Positions 19,708 to 32,270 of a stretch of 36,460 bases of DNA are shown here, in pieces; position 1 is the stretch's first letter, and every line of letters starts with the position of its first letter. The DNA is from Purshia tridentata (lineage: Eukaryota > Streptophyta > Magnoliopsida > Rosales > Rosaceae). The notes below the pieces were generated by a model. The model had not been told where the DNA came from. It saw only the letters and a program-made list of their open reading frames with translations, and searched no databases. Both the position numbers and the translations under genes were made by a program. The stretch lies in contig QANT01001764.1 in NCBI GenBank assembly GCA_003254885.1, forward strand, positions 1 to 36,460, read 5' to 3'.

Positions 19708-22700
19708 ATGGATAAATCCTGGATGCATGATGATAGAAGAACGAAGGAGTATGAGGATGGAGTTGAGAATTTCTTGAAATTTGGATTAAGGAATGTAGCC
19801 AATCCAAAGTACATTCACTGTCCTTGTGTAAAATGTGGGAACTTCAGGAAGTTTACTATTATAAGGGAGCATCTTTATTTTAATGGTATTGATGAGCGAT
19901 ATAAGAAATGGATATGGCATGGTGAAGGTTATGGTGGTGGGCAAGGAGAGGGTATGAAACATGGTATCTTAGAGGATGAAACTGTAGAAATGTGTGAAGG
20001 TGCTTTTGATAATTTTAATGATGATGTGGATAAGTTTAGCAAATTTGTTGATGAAGGCACGAGACCTTATATGCTGGTTGTGATAAGTACAGCAAGCTAT
20101 CAGCATTAGTAAGATTGTTCAATTTAAAGGCCAAACATGGGTGGACTGATGGTAGCTTTGCTGATTTATTGGTTGCTTTTCAAGATATCTTTCCAATTGG
20201 TAATCTGCTACCCTTATCTATGCATGAGGTGAAGAAGACACTGTTAGCTTTAGGGTTGGAGTATGAGAAGATACATGCATGCCCGAATGATTGTATATTG
20301 TATAGAAATGAGTTTGAAGATGACCCCTAAGGTATTGAGTAGCGGTGTAGCATCAGATCCCAAAGATAGTAAGTCTTTTACTTCTTATGAAGGAAAGTCT
20401 TTTTCAAAGATTCTATATAAATTTATATTGAGCAAATAGAACTTCTTCAATTTCAATGAGCTTATTAAAAAAAAAAAAATTGAAAGTTTTATTAGATTGA
20501 AGTGTGACCTCTCTAGGTGGAAGGTCAACAAGCAAGGAATTGAGAAGGAAGGTGTGCTTGGAAAAGTCTTGTGGTATTTTTCACCTATTCCAAGGTTTAA
20601 ACGTATGTTTAAATCTTCGGAGACATCAAAGAAGCTTACTTGGCATGCCGAGAATAGATTGAATGATGGAATGATGCGTTATCCATCAGATTCTCCAGCT
20701 TGGAAGTTGATTGACCATAAGTGGCCAGATTTTGCAAGTGAGCCTAGAAATCTAAGGCTTGCCCTTTCGGCTGATGGGATTAATCCACATAGTTCCCTGA
20801 GTAGTCGGTATAGTTGTTGGCCCGTGCTCTTGGTGACTTATAATCTTCCTTCGTGGTTATGCATGAAGCACAAATATATGATGTTAACTTTGTTGATTTC
20901 GGGACCAAGACAGCCAGGAAATGATATAGATGTTTATCTACAACCATTGATTGATGATTTGAAAGAACTTTGGAAAGGAATAGATCAGGTATATGATGGC
21001 TTTAGAAAAGAATCGTTCACTTTGAAGGCTGCCCTTTTATGGACAATTAATGATTTTCCAGCCTATGGTAACCTGTCTGGCTGCTCGGTAAAAGGGTATA
21101 AAGCATGTCCCATATGTGGAGAAAACACCAATGGTGTTAGGTTGTCACATGTTCGGAAAATTTGTTATCAAGGCCATCAGAGGTTCTTACCACGCCACCA
21201 CCCATATTGAAGACAAATGGCTTCCTTTAATAACCAGTAGGACTTCCGTGAGGCTCCCACACCACTAAGTGGTGACGAGGTCTTTCAAAAAGTTTCTAGT
21301 ATCATATGTAACTTTGGGAAGCAACTAGGAAAAAGTAAGGCTGGTGGTGAAACACGCTCCGTGTTGGAAGAAAAGATCAATATTCTTTGATCTTGAGTAT
21401 TGAAGTCTCTTCACATTCGTCATTCCCTCGATGTAATGCACATTGAGAAAAATGTGTTCGAGAGTCTTATCGGAACATTACTAAACATTCCTGGAAAGAC
21501 AAAAGATGGGGTTGCCAGTCGATTGGATCTGACATGGGGGTCAAATTTTATTTGGCCCCAGAGGTTGGAACAAATAGGACATTTTTGCCTTTTGCCCTAT
21601 ATACGCTTTCTAGGGATGAGAAAAGATCAATATGCAAGTGTTTGTTGGGTATGAAGGTCCCAAAAGGTTACTTTTTTAATGTGAGCAACCTAGTTTCCAT
21701 GCAAGAGTTGAAACTCTATGGTCTTAAGTCTCATGATTGTCACACCTTGATGCAACAATTGTTACCCGTTGCCATAAGATCGATGCTGCCCAAGCACGTG
21801 AGATATGCGATATCTAGGCTATGTTTCTTCTTTAATTCTCTGTGTAGTAAAGTGGTTGATGTGTCAAAGTTGGATAAGTTACAATCTGATCTTGTGACCA
21901 CACTATGCTTGCTTGAGAAAGTTTTCCCACCTTCCTTCTTCGATATAATGGTTCACTTGACTGTACATCTAGTTAGAGAGGTTCGATTGTGTGGACCTGT
22001 ATATTATAGATGGATGTATCCATTTGAGAGAGACATGAAAGTGTTAAAGGGTTATGTTCGAAACCGTACACGACCAAAGGGTTGTATTGCTGAATGTTTT
22101 ATTAATGAAGAAGCTGTTGAGCATTGCTCAGAGTATCTGGCTGGACTTAATGCCATTGGACTTCCATTTGTGAGCATAGGTCATTCAAACGGCTCTAGAC
22201 CCCTATTAGGTGCTAGGATACAAACAATTAGCTGTGAAGCATGGGAGCAAGCACACTGTTTATTGTTGGATAACGCCATTGAAATCGAGCCTTATGCGGA
22301 GTAAGTTTTTCTTTACTGGTAATTGAGACTACACAAATTAATTCATAGTAAGTTTGATTTGAATTGTTTTTTCCTTGGTTCAAGATTATATAAGACCTAC
22401 TTGAAAAATTCAAGTAAAAAGACAGGCCAAAAGTGGCTGCTAGAAGAACACAATCGCCTATTTTGCTACTGGTTATGTGAAAAGGTAATATTTCATTACC
22501 TTTACAAATATACTACCCTAACATATTAATTGGTATTGTAGTCTAGTTTGTTGCTAACTAGTAATCAACTTTTATTCCCATAGGTAGCACAGGAAATAGC
22601 GGATGGAAAGGGCATCCCAGAATTATTAAGGCGGTTAGCTTATGGTCCACCTTTGAGTATTTTACATTATGAGCGTTATGAGATTGGTGGGTGTCGATTT

Positions 22701-23243
22701 CACACAAAGAGACGTGATGACGTACGTGCTGTACAAAATAGTGGAGTTAGCTTGGTGGCCAACACCATGCAGGTGGCGAGTGCGAAGGATAAAAAACCTG
22801 TTTACACGAACATGTGTTTCTATGGAGTTATCCAAGAAATTTGGGAGCTTGATTATAAAGAAGTTCTGGTGCCTTTGTTTAAGTGTCAATGGGTAGAGAA
22901 TAACAAGGGTATAAAAATAGATGACCTAGGGTTTGTTTTGGTGGACCTTAACAGGATTGGTCACAAGAGAGATGTTTTTGCCTTGGCTACCCAAGTGAAG
23001 CAGGTATTTTATGTTGAAGATCCAGTAGACCCAAGGTGGTCAGTAGTACTTGCTGCTCCAAATAGAGACTATAATGATGGTCGTCATGATGATGAGGTAG
23101 ATGCCACCCTTGGGGACCTTGAACCCTTTACTAATGTGATGCCATCCGTTGAGGAATTTGAAGACGTCATGGGTGAGAATGGTAATAGTTACAAGCGAGA
23201 TGATTGTGAGGGCATATGGCTTGACCACTCAAAGGAAAAGTAA
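19708..23243 (+). pseudogene. TNP2-type CACTA transposase, decayed
   Basis: Domains in order: a Transpos_assoc domain from MDKSWMHDDR at 19708 with CPCVKC and WIWHGE; a second segment (20070-20327); the Transposase_21 core (20497-21210, with SADGINPHSS and NDFPAYGNLSG); DUF4218 (about 21700-22150, with KSHDCHTLMQQLLPVAIRSM and CGPVYYRWMYPFER); and DUF4216 (about 22800-23050). TNP2 proteins cut and join the CACTA ends in the nucleus. The frame is broken: a one-base loss near 20068, a non-matching stretch at about 20330-20490, in-frame stops at 21208, 21238, 21388 and 21394, and a shift near 21530. Splice signals exist near 22300, 22482 and 22585, but the phases do not join cleanly. The start at 19708 was chosen because MDKSWM is the usual family start. 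The transposase is not functional as it stands. Confidence 0.88.
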
Positions 23244-23546
23244 ACAACAATGCAATGGGGATGACTAGATTATGTGATTTTATTTGTTGTAATTGTGATC
23301 ATTGGACCGATGTCTATGTTTAATATTTGTGTATTTGTGACAATTATGAATGTAATTATAATTAGTTGTATTTGTAATTATGATAATTACATTTGCATTG
23401 GTGAATTTGAGTACTAAGTATATTATAAAATATTATTTTACTACGATTAAGATTGTAATTTTGTTGTGAAATGGTCAATTGTGTAGTGTTCCACAAATTT
23501 GATTAATTTCTTTTGCCCTCCATTTTTCAGATTTTAGGATATTGCC

Positions 23547-26500
23547 ATGGCTACCCTAGGAAGGAAGAGGAAGATAAAGAAAGCAGCAACAACAAAGTTG
23601 GCATTAAGGCCAAATGGCAAGAAATCACCAGCAAGGTCAAAGGGCAAGGCATCACTAGCTGGGTCAAAGGGCAAGGCATCATTAGCAAATTCCACAGGCA
23701 AGGAACCACCAGCTGGGTCAAAGGGAAAGGCCTCACCAGCAAGGTCCATAAGCAAGGAACCACCAGCTGGGCCAAAGGGCAACGTATCACCAGCTGGGTC
23801 CACGAGCAAAGAACCATCCAAACCTTCCTCATCTTGAAAGGCGACCATTACAACAGATGAATCTAGATCCCCACGGGGGGTTACAAGGATGCATGGAATC
23901 GTTTTGAAGAAAGCTTTACGGAAAAAATATAAAATTACAGTTAATTTGCATGGTATTCCCATGGGAGATGTGCGGTAGACTCTTGCTTCCTACATAGGTT
24001 ATTTGGTGAGGACTATGGTGCCTATTACTCATAAGACATGGCCAGTTGTACCAAGTGAATTGAAAAAGAAAATATGGGAAGATGTTGAGGTAAGGGTTAA
24101 ATAACAAAAATATGCATACAACTGTACATGGAAACTTTGATTTTATGTTATTGTAATTTAATCATATAATTCACAATTTTTCTCATGACTTGAATCTAGT
24201 TTGCGATTGAGGTTGATCCTATTGTCAAGAAGAAGGTTTTGTCTACAGTTGGCATTGCATGGAGGTCTTCCAAGACCGCTCTAACTTCCAAGTATATTTT
24301 GCCATATAAAGATGATCTCGAAGCTCTAGAAACCCCCCCTAAGGAGTATGACTTCCTTGAGACTGGGCATTGGAAGGATTTTGTAGCTAGCCAACTGAAA
24401 GCCGATTTTCTGGTATGTAACTTTGTCTTGACTTGAAATATTGTGACTTGTAATATCATGATCTCCATAATTAGATTGGTGTCTTGACTGCAGGAGGAGC
24501 ATGAGTCCCGCAAACAGCGAACAGCCAAAAGGAAGTACCATCATAGGCTGTCGCAAAAAGGGTATATTGGTCTGGTGGAGGAATTAGTAAGTGGTTCAGA
24601 TGTTAAAATTAATTTAGACTTGTGAGGCTAGTTAAATAGTGGTAAAGGAATTGGTAATTGGTGATTGTTTATTCATATAATTGTTCTGATTGCTTTGTTG
24701 ATTGTTTATTCTTATAGTTTTTCTTTAATATATATTGCTTGTATGGACAGAAGAAACAAAATTTAGCAGATATTGATTGTGACCGTGCTATCTTGTGGAA
24801 GAAAGCACGTGAAGATATAAATAGCAACATGGATGAGGAAGTGGAATCTGTGGCCAAAGTTATAGTAAGTGCCTCAAAAATACTTGGTACTCCAAAGTTA
24901 TAGTTTTGTTGTAATCTATATTTATAGCAACTGATTTCACTTGTATGATTGTTTTGGCAGGATGATCTGATGGAAAAGAAGAAGAGCGGAGACTTGGCAG
25001 TTGATGGTTCAAATGATGTTCTAACAATGGCTCTAGAGACACCTAAGCATTCAGGTAGGGTTAGAGGTGTGGGGGGAAATGTCAGTGGTACAATTTACTT
25101 CAACATCCCTAGAAAACCAAGAGAAGCTATTTCTAAGGATGATTTGGTGGTAATGCTACAGAAGGAAAGGGAAGAGCTGCTTGAGATAATTCATAAGTTA
25201 GTAAAGGAGAAAGGGGTTGATCCGGCTACACCAAACTTGCAAATTCTAGTCCAATGGTTGGCAAATGATAATGGGATAACTTCTGACAAAGCAAGCAACG
25301 TCCTCCAGGTAAATAAGCAACCAGTACAAGTTGAGGCGGCACCAAAGAAGCTTCAAAAGGTTGTAGCTGGGGTGGAGGACCTGACCCTTGCAAGCTCCAA
25401 CAAGGTATACCTTGTTTAACTATTGTCATATGCAGTGTTTGAGTCATTTAAATCAGTTGGCTGTCTTGATTATCTTGTTTAAAGTAAATGCTCAAGTTCT
25501 GCAGGTTTATGAAGTCATAATGAATGACTTCTTTGTGCAGCCAAATACATGCAAATTGGCATTAGGTTGCATCACTAACGTGGTTGCATATGGGACTTTA
25601 CTGGAGGTGGAAGGCAAAATGGTGCATGGTGTCCCTTTGGGCGAGGGGCATGTGCGAGTTTCCATTGACATTGCGATGACGGAAGATGCCTTATTGCCAA
25701 TTCCAGTAAGGGATGAGCTACTAACAATTGGGCAAGCGGTTGGAAGCCATGTGGCTTAGACCAAGGAATTGGTCATAGAAATTGTGCAGCAGATAATCTG
25801 ACCAATTGTTTTCCAATCTATTTCTTTATAATTTACAAACAAGTTTGGGGTTATAAATCAAGTTTGCCCCTGTAATTAGCTTTACGGTATATGACCATAT
25901 AGTAATTAACTTGCTTATTTGGAAATTGTAGGAGGAAAAACGAGTAAAAGCTGGGATGGTGAAGGAGTTATTCAAGAAAGACATTCACCCAGAAAAAAGA
26001 GTCCCAAAGACATGCAAGCTGTTGTACCTATATGCCAAGGATACTATGGTGTACACTGGAAAGGTTATCACATCTAACATAGATGAAGAGGTATTTGGAG
26101 CTTCCCGCGGACTTTACATCTTGAAGGAGGATATTACTTCCTTGTTGGAGATGCAAGACTTATCAGCTAACTGCATAGTGGTTTATATGAGGTAAATAAT
26201 AAGCTATTTAATTAGGTGATTTTGTAAGTACATTGTATATTTTGCCATGTGATGACAAACTATATGTGATGCTATTTAATTCTATTTAATTATTAGGTAC
26301 CTATATGTTAAGCTAGTGGAAACAAACATGCATGAAATGGTTGGATTTATGGACCCAACACGCGTCTCTATTCATTTAGGACCTTTGAAGCGAAGGTCGT
26401 CCTACATAGTTGAACGTTTCATGCAAGGCAAATGCGATCGGGTATTTTTTTGAACAATTAAACAATGGATTTTGATAGGTCATGCATGCATACTGGATTT

Positions 26501-27027
26501 TTCATGCAAGTTCCTCGTTTCATGCTTGTTCAATTTCATAGGGCACACTGGATTTTGATGATTATTACAGAAGACAAGGATGTGGTATATATCATGGATC
26601 CTCTCCCTCGAATCACTTGCGACCAAGAGTGGATAGAAGTAGTCAACACGTAACATGCTATGCTTTCTTGTGTTTTTAACTGTATTATATATATTCATTG
26701 TTTGTTTAATTTTATGGAATACAATTTAATGTTTAGCTTTGTTCATTCAGTGCAATTCGAAAATTCAATGGCCATATGAGTAGAAGTTGAAAAACACCTT
26801 AGTGGAAGCATCTTCATGTAAGTGTTTGGTCTATAGTAGTTGGGTTTAAATAATTTTGTGTCAATAATTCTCAATGAATAACAACTTTCTGATTGGATTT
26901 GGAATGTGTGCAGTGCCCAAAATAGCCAGGAGGTATTGAATGTGGCTATTATGTAATGAGGTTTATGAAAGAGATAACCGAGGATCCAAACCTTGCATTT
27001 GAGAATTCGATAAGATTCCAAGAGTAA
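23547..27027 (+). pseudogene. Ptta/En/Spm protein fused to a Ulp1-like protease, decayed
   Basis: Starts MATLGRKRKIKK with a basic, Lys/Pro/Ser-rich repeat tail. A Ptta/En/Spm-type region follows over exons 23547-24089, 24200-24412, 24494-24586, 24751-24864 and 24961-25404, all joining in phase 0. Exon 25541 onward encodes a small domain common in such proteins (possibly DUF8039), and exons 25932-26191 and 26297-26441 follow. The last exons carry Ulp1/C48 protease motifs: catalytic His in RAHWILMII, Asp in YIMDPL, and Cys in GGIECGYYVMRFM (TGT at 26941). In-frame stops: TGA 23835, TAG 23976, TAG 25757 (in place of an expected Trp codon), TGA 26788, TAG 26800 and TAG 26923. The catalytic triad codons remain, but no full protein can be made without readthrough. 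The protease class normally removes SUMO-like tags; its role in transposons is unknown to me. Confidence 0.85.
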
Positions 27028-27152
27028 TTGAGGATCAACACCTTAAATAGAAACTGGATGTGTATTTCTTTTCCTTCCTAATAGATTACAAGTTGATAGA
27101 AGAACCCCTTAGGTACGAATAGTCACTAAACTTCTAGAAACTATAGCCCTTA
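27028..27152 (+). other. 3' flank of the Ulp1-like gene, up to the nested insertion
   Basis: AT-rich, non-coding; ends with TTA at 27150-27152, the left target duplication of the nested CACTA element. Confidence 0.5.
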
Positions 27153-27257
27153 CACTACTACAAAAAAGCTCATAAATATCATTTCATATATATCAGTTTT
27201 ATACATAATTAATATAGTTAAGTTTTAAATATCGGTTGTAATTTTATTTTTGAAAAA

Positions 27258-27288
27258 CTGATATATATATATATATATATATATATAA
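27258..27288. repeat. (TA)n microsatellite
   Basis: About 14 TA units within the left subterminal region of the nested CACTA element. Confidence 0.9.
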
Positions 27289-28460
27289 TAGTTTAGATAT
27301 GGGATATATGGCTAGGGTTTTAAATATGGTATCTTAAGTTTTTAAATTTATTCAACTATTCATTAAAACTGATGTCTAAAGTAAAAACTATTAATCCTAA
27401 TAAAAGAGGCGCTACTGTTCATAAACTTCAAAAAATTTTTTTGCCTAAAACATAACACAAAACACCGTCACTCTGTCTCTCTTCGATTATCCGTTATCCA
27501 GTAGCGGCTGGCGACGAAACTGGTCCCATCTTCTTCCGCTTCTTCTCCTCTCTCTTCTCTACCCTTCTATTCCTTTGAATCCCAGCCAAATATCTGAATC
27601 GAACCCAAACAAGTTCAAAACACTCGCAGGTGGGTTTTTCGATTCCGGCCATGACGAGGCATGAAACTAACTTCTTCCTCCTCCTCTCATCACGGCGAGC
27701 ACATGGGTGTATTTACTTTGTCTTATCGACCGCCATAGGTAGCGTTTAGAAGAAGAACAGTCTAAGGGCCCTTGCCGGCGATTTTGTAATTTTGGCAGCG
27801 TCGCGACTCCTCACCACCCTTGAAAGCTTCCTCTCTTTGAGCTGAACCATTTGGTGCCATCACCCAGTCCAATCGAACTCCCCTTGCGATTTCTTGAAGT
27901 TGAATCGCTATATCCACTTTTTGTATTGGTAGCAGCTTGTCTCAAATTTATGCCCTATAGTATATTTTTTCTGTGACTATGGTCTAAAGCTTGTTCCTTG
28001 TAAGACTTCTATATTTTAGACCATATTAAGTGAGCTCTGTAGGCCTTGGCTAGTGACTAAGAAAATACCGGTATATGAAACAGTAAGGGCACCAATTGAA
28101 ATCTTCATTGCATCACATTTTAGTTTCCAATAATTTTTCATGTGATTAATTGTGGTTGCAAGAGTGAATATGCCATGCTTTGCCTTAGAGCATATCTAGT
28201 GATAATTGGTTTTGTAATTGGTCAATTCACACTTAGTGGCAGATTCACACTAACTAGGATTTAATGTTGGAGTCTTCTTATTATACTGATCAATTTAACA
28301 GGACCAACTAGATTGCAGAGGAATAGCTGGACACAATCAATTTAAATTATTCAACCATGAATAATTTCCACACATCTTATATTATATATGTTATTACGTA
28401 TGAGAGTGTTAATCTACCATAATATAACTTGTAGGGAATTTGGTTGAAAGGAAGAATTCA

Positions 28461-28502
28461 TGGCAAACGTTGATGAATATGGATCCCCTGCTAAGCTTAA
28501 GG
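28461..28502 (+). other. Exon-like fragment in the nested CACTA element
   Basis: ATG-started frame MANVDEYGSPAKLK followed directly by a possible donor AAG/GTTTAT. I do not recognise it. It could be the first coding exon of a gene fragment carried by the transposon. It is short, so chance is possible. Confidence 0.25.
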
Positions 28503-30776
28503 TTTATAAATTTTCTTTTGTTTTCTTTAGCTAGAATGAAATTGTAAGCAACTAGAGTAACTCTATTTGTTCAAGTAGTTTTTGATATACCTTTTTTGTG
28601 ATTAAAAGGGGAGGTATACTGCCATACTAGTGTGTTGGCTTCTTGGAAATGTGTATGTGCCTTTTTTCTTGGAATATTATGCTTACAATCGAAGATTACT
28701 ATGTTGCCTTGTTCCTGGTAATTTTCGTATCCCATTCTTGAATTCTTGTTCTCAATACTCATGTAAAAGCATGTCTTTTGATTAGCTCCTAAACTGCATG
28801 TTAATGTTGTTCTAGCTAATAGACATCACTCAATATCAGCTCATATCAATTCTAGAATTTTCCCTTTTTGACATGTATTCATATTGATATGATTTAAATT
28901 TAGAAGCTATAATATGTAGTTGCTGCAATATATTCTTAGAGTTGCCTTTGAATTTTGTACGAATAGACAGTATGTTTTGACCGTTGTTGCATTTGGATTG
29001 CCTCATTTATTAAGGTGTTGTGTTCCTTTTTCCCCTTGTGCAGCATTACCATCCCTTAAGGGTTCTCGCTCTAGTATATCAACCATTTGCACTTGGAACA
29101 TTTGTAATATTGTCCTATCATATTCTCACTCTAGTAAAGATGCTGGTTGTATTGTGAGGTGAAGCATGTTGTCATATTACAATTGGTGTTATTTGAGTAA
29201 GTGTAGGGCTAAAGTTCTAAGTAGTGGTCCTATTTCTAATGCACTTAGTAATTGGGCATTTACCATGGGATTTTTTTATAATTCATATTAGATAGCCCAT
29301 TATGTTTTTTAAAAGTTATACCAACAACATCATGTTGTAGTGCTTGTTCAAGTTCATACTAGTGCTATATCTTTGAATAAGGTTATTAATTAACTTAATA
29401 TTTGAATGTTCATTGGATACATATTTTCCTTCAATCTTGCATCTAAAGTGCTTGCTTTTGTGTTGGCCTACCTTTATTTGCCAGCTAAAAGTTCTATTTA
29501 TCCCTTATTGTGCTTACTGACCAAATCCTCTTCTTTTGTAGATTTGGAAGAAATTAACTCTAGCTTTTATTGGGGTAAGAGTCTAAGAGGTGGAGTCAAA
29601 CCTCCTCTTTTCTTTCAATTTCCATTCTTTGTCTTTATGCCATTATGTCATAAAAGAAATAGCCAAAACAATTCTATAGCAGGTCATCAACGTGGAGGAC
29701 CAAGGAAACATATATCTATTTCCTCTTTGTTTGTGTCTATTTGCTGCATTAAAAGAACCAGACCAACTGCCTTGATTAAAGTTTTTTGGTTTACTGCTTC
29801 CCATAGAAACTTACTCCATTCCTTTTTCCTTACAGGTATCAACAAACTCAAGGAGCTTTAACCTCCAAGTAAGAGAAGGAGGCCCTTTGTTTTTTTATCT
29901 CCAGGTCAGAACATCCTTTTTGTTTTTGTTTTTTCTGTTTGAAACAAAGCTGACTCTTCTTTTTCTTTTGCAGACAGCTCTTTTGTTTTTTTTTCTAGGT
30001 CTCAAAAACCCCTTTACTTAGGTACTTCATTGTTTAATTTGGTCACTCTTTAATTATTTTTTTTCTATTAGGTACTCTATTGTTTAATTTGGTCCCTCTT
30101 TTTATTTGCTTCACTAAATTTGTTCTCTTTTAGATGTTGCTTCCAACAATGGTTTTTCTATTAGCTACTCCATTTTTTAATTAAGTCACGCTTTGTTTCT
30201 TTAATTTCTTCCAATTTGGTGTGAGTTTAGTTTTATGTAGATTCTTGGATGTGATTCTACAAGTGAGAATACTAGTGATTGCTCTTGTATTCCTTGAGGT
30301 AATGGGAGCATGCCCTTTGAAATCAACTTTAGGTTGCATTTTTCTCCATTGGAATGGGAGAGGGCCCCTTGGGTGATAATTTTTTAGGAAAGTTTGAAGA
30401 ACCTGTCAGTTCCTCAAAGTTATTATTCATAATGCAAGCATGTTGAACCATATAGCAAATCAGGCGGCATACTCATGATGGTCTAATGTTGTTAGTGCAA
30501 GAATTAGTTTAACTAGCTTTACCATTTTACTTGGATTTTGAATAGGTCTTTAATAAACTTGCTTCCTAATATACAATAAATCTTAAACTTACCATTTTTG
30601 ATTGGAAGTAACATTTATAATTATTGTAAGGCTCAAAAGCAAAAGTATATTGACTATTCATTAAGGTTCATAAGAAAGCTAGTTATAGTTGCATTCATCT
30701 TTTGCTAAATTTTTTGTGGGGATTAGGCACCAAATATTTTGTATTATGCGTTGATCCATTTGTCACTTTTATCTTA
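28503..30776. other. AT-rich interior of the nested CACTA element
   Basis: T-rich, intron-like sequence. Small segments bounded by plausible splice signals occur, for example about 29539-29573 (TTTGTAG before, GTAAGAG after) and 29836-29869 (TTACAG before, GTAAGAG after), but they do not join into a readable protein. A 151-codon frame at 29406-29861 is hydrophobic and T-rich, and I do not accept it as a gene. Confidence 0.35.
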
Positions 30777-30872
30777 GGTTGATCTCCTTAGAGGAACAAA
30801 AGCCAATAAAGTGCATGTCACCCTACAACCGGAAGAATTGGAAGCTATGGAGAATGTTTTACCTACAAAGTG
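30777..30872 (+). other. Exon-like fragment with stop in the nested CACTA element
   Basis: After a TTTATCTTAG acceptor-like sequence a frame reads VDLLRGTKANKVHVTLQPEE and continues ELEAMENVLPTK to a TGA. The composition is protein-like (charged, balanced), unlike the surrounding AT-rich DNA. I do not recognise the family. It may be a last exon captured from a host gene. Confidence 0.3.
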
Positions 30873-32270
30873 AAAAATGAATTTTTTCCCCCATTTTCTT
30901 AGCAGCACAAAGTTTGTATTCACCATTCTTTGAACAATTTATAACACTAGAGTTGGACGGACTGATGCTTGCATTGTAGTTTAATTATTACCAAATTTGT
31001 AAACTTTTAGAACCTTCATTCATTGTAAATTCTAGCGGTTTTTCTACATTTGGGACCTTATTTGGTACAGTCTATTTCATTATACATTCCTTCTATATTA
31101 TTGCAAAAGTTTGATAACTGGGTTGGTCCTTGAAAAACATAAGTTATCAATGAAACTCTTAAGCTAGGAAATGTTGCACCTGACTTATTAAGCTTTAAAA
31201 TTGTTAGGACTAACAATACCAGCAGGTTGGACATTATGGTTGTCACCAAATTTCTAGCTGTTTTGCATCATTCATTCCTCTAAGCTAGTTTATTGCCCTT
31301 TGAATAATTTCATTGATCAAATTGAGTTAACATGTACCTTTATAGTATAAATTAATATTGCAATAGATTAAGACCACTTTGAGTTACTGAAATGGACCTA
31401 CAAGAATTTTGGATGATAATTGAGATGGATGCTAGCTGTTGATTTATTATTGGGATGATAACTAAGATGGCTAGCTGTTGTTTGATTTTTAATTGGATGA
31501 TAATTGGCAAGAAATTGGGATATGTCCTTGTGAGATACATGACTGCTATTTATTTTTTATTAGGAAATAATGCAATTTCATTTGATTTCAGTGGAGCAAT
31601 ACAAGGATCAAGAACCAATGCAGTTACACCCAAGACCAAATTGCTGAAGTAAGAGTTGAATGAAGTGATTTTGTTAACTTAGTGTATGGTGATATGTGGT
31701 GATTGATGGCTGAATGCTAACTTAGTGCATTTTTGTGGATATTAATCTAGTTAGAACACTTAGATTCATTAATTAATTATGATGGCAACTCCCGTGCCCA
31801 TATTTTGTAAAAGGGAATGGGGAATCAGGAAACTACATGCCTAACTGCCTAAATGCCTAAGTGCAGGTTTTGTAAAAGGTCTTCAATTGATTTGCCTAGC
31901 TTAGATATATTTGAAGGGGTTATGGATAGACGTTTCCTCTTAATTTTTGTAATATGTAGACAACTTTTGGATCCTTGGACATATTGAAATATATGATAAT
32001 TAAAATTTAAGAAATTAGTTATAGGTAACATACTAATATAAAAAATTGAATATATATCAGTTTTTTATTTATTATCCATTCTAGAATGAATAAATTGATT
32101 ATTTAATATCAAATTTAGAAGAAACACTGATGTAAAAGATACATGAGATATCAGTTTAAAACGGATATCTAAACTATAAGCTTTTATATCATGCAATCCT
32201 ATCTCAAATTTTTTACCCATTAGATATCGGTAAATTACTAATATACATGAGGTTTTTTGTAATAGTGTTA

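Larger units (their letters stand above)
17680..27152 (+). mobile_element. CACTA (En/Spm) transposon, 3' end not found
   Basis: It begins CACTACAACAATAACC, a CACTA-type terminus, preceded by TCA (possible 3 bp target duplication). The first 190 bp hold several copies of AACTGATAT or its complement (17734, 17756, 17814, and a partial one at 17858), as expected for subterminal binding sites. It carries two decayed genes on the same strand, a TNP2-type transposase and a Ptta/En/Spm-Ulp1 protein, the usual content of large plant CACTA elements. The second CACTA element at 27153 interrupts it about 125 bp after the last exon. The sequence at 32271-32578 may belong to its 3' part. No GTAGTG terminus with TCA was seen, so the 3' end may be deleted or outside the window. 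Confidence 0.85.
27153..32267. mobile_element. Nested non-autonomous CACTA element
   Basis: The left end reads CACTACTACAAAAAAGCTCA and the reverse complement of the right end reads CACTATTACAAAAAACCTCA: 19 of the first 21 bases match. TTA flanks it on both sides (27150-27152, 32268-32270), the three-base duplication typical of CACTA. Length 5115 bp. Subterminal copies of ATATCAGTT or its complement lie at 27190, 27256, 32054 and 32148, the same motif as in the larger CACTA element. No transposase was found, so it would need help from elsewhere. The interior is AT-rich with a C-rich leader-like part (about 27460-27900) and a few exon-like pieces. Confidence 0.88.

Noticed and set aside
29406..29861. 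151-codon hydrophobic frame in the nested CACTA element
   Set aside because: T-rich, intron-like DNA gives Phe/Leu/Ser-rich products by chance; no domain and no supporting splice structure.
17680..32267. Reading 17680 to 32267 as one CACTA element
   Set aside because: The right end at 32267 pairs better with 27153 (19/21 bases, TTA on both sides) than with 17680 (15/21 bases, TCA on the left).
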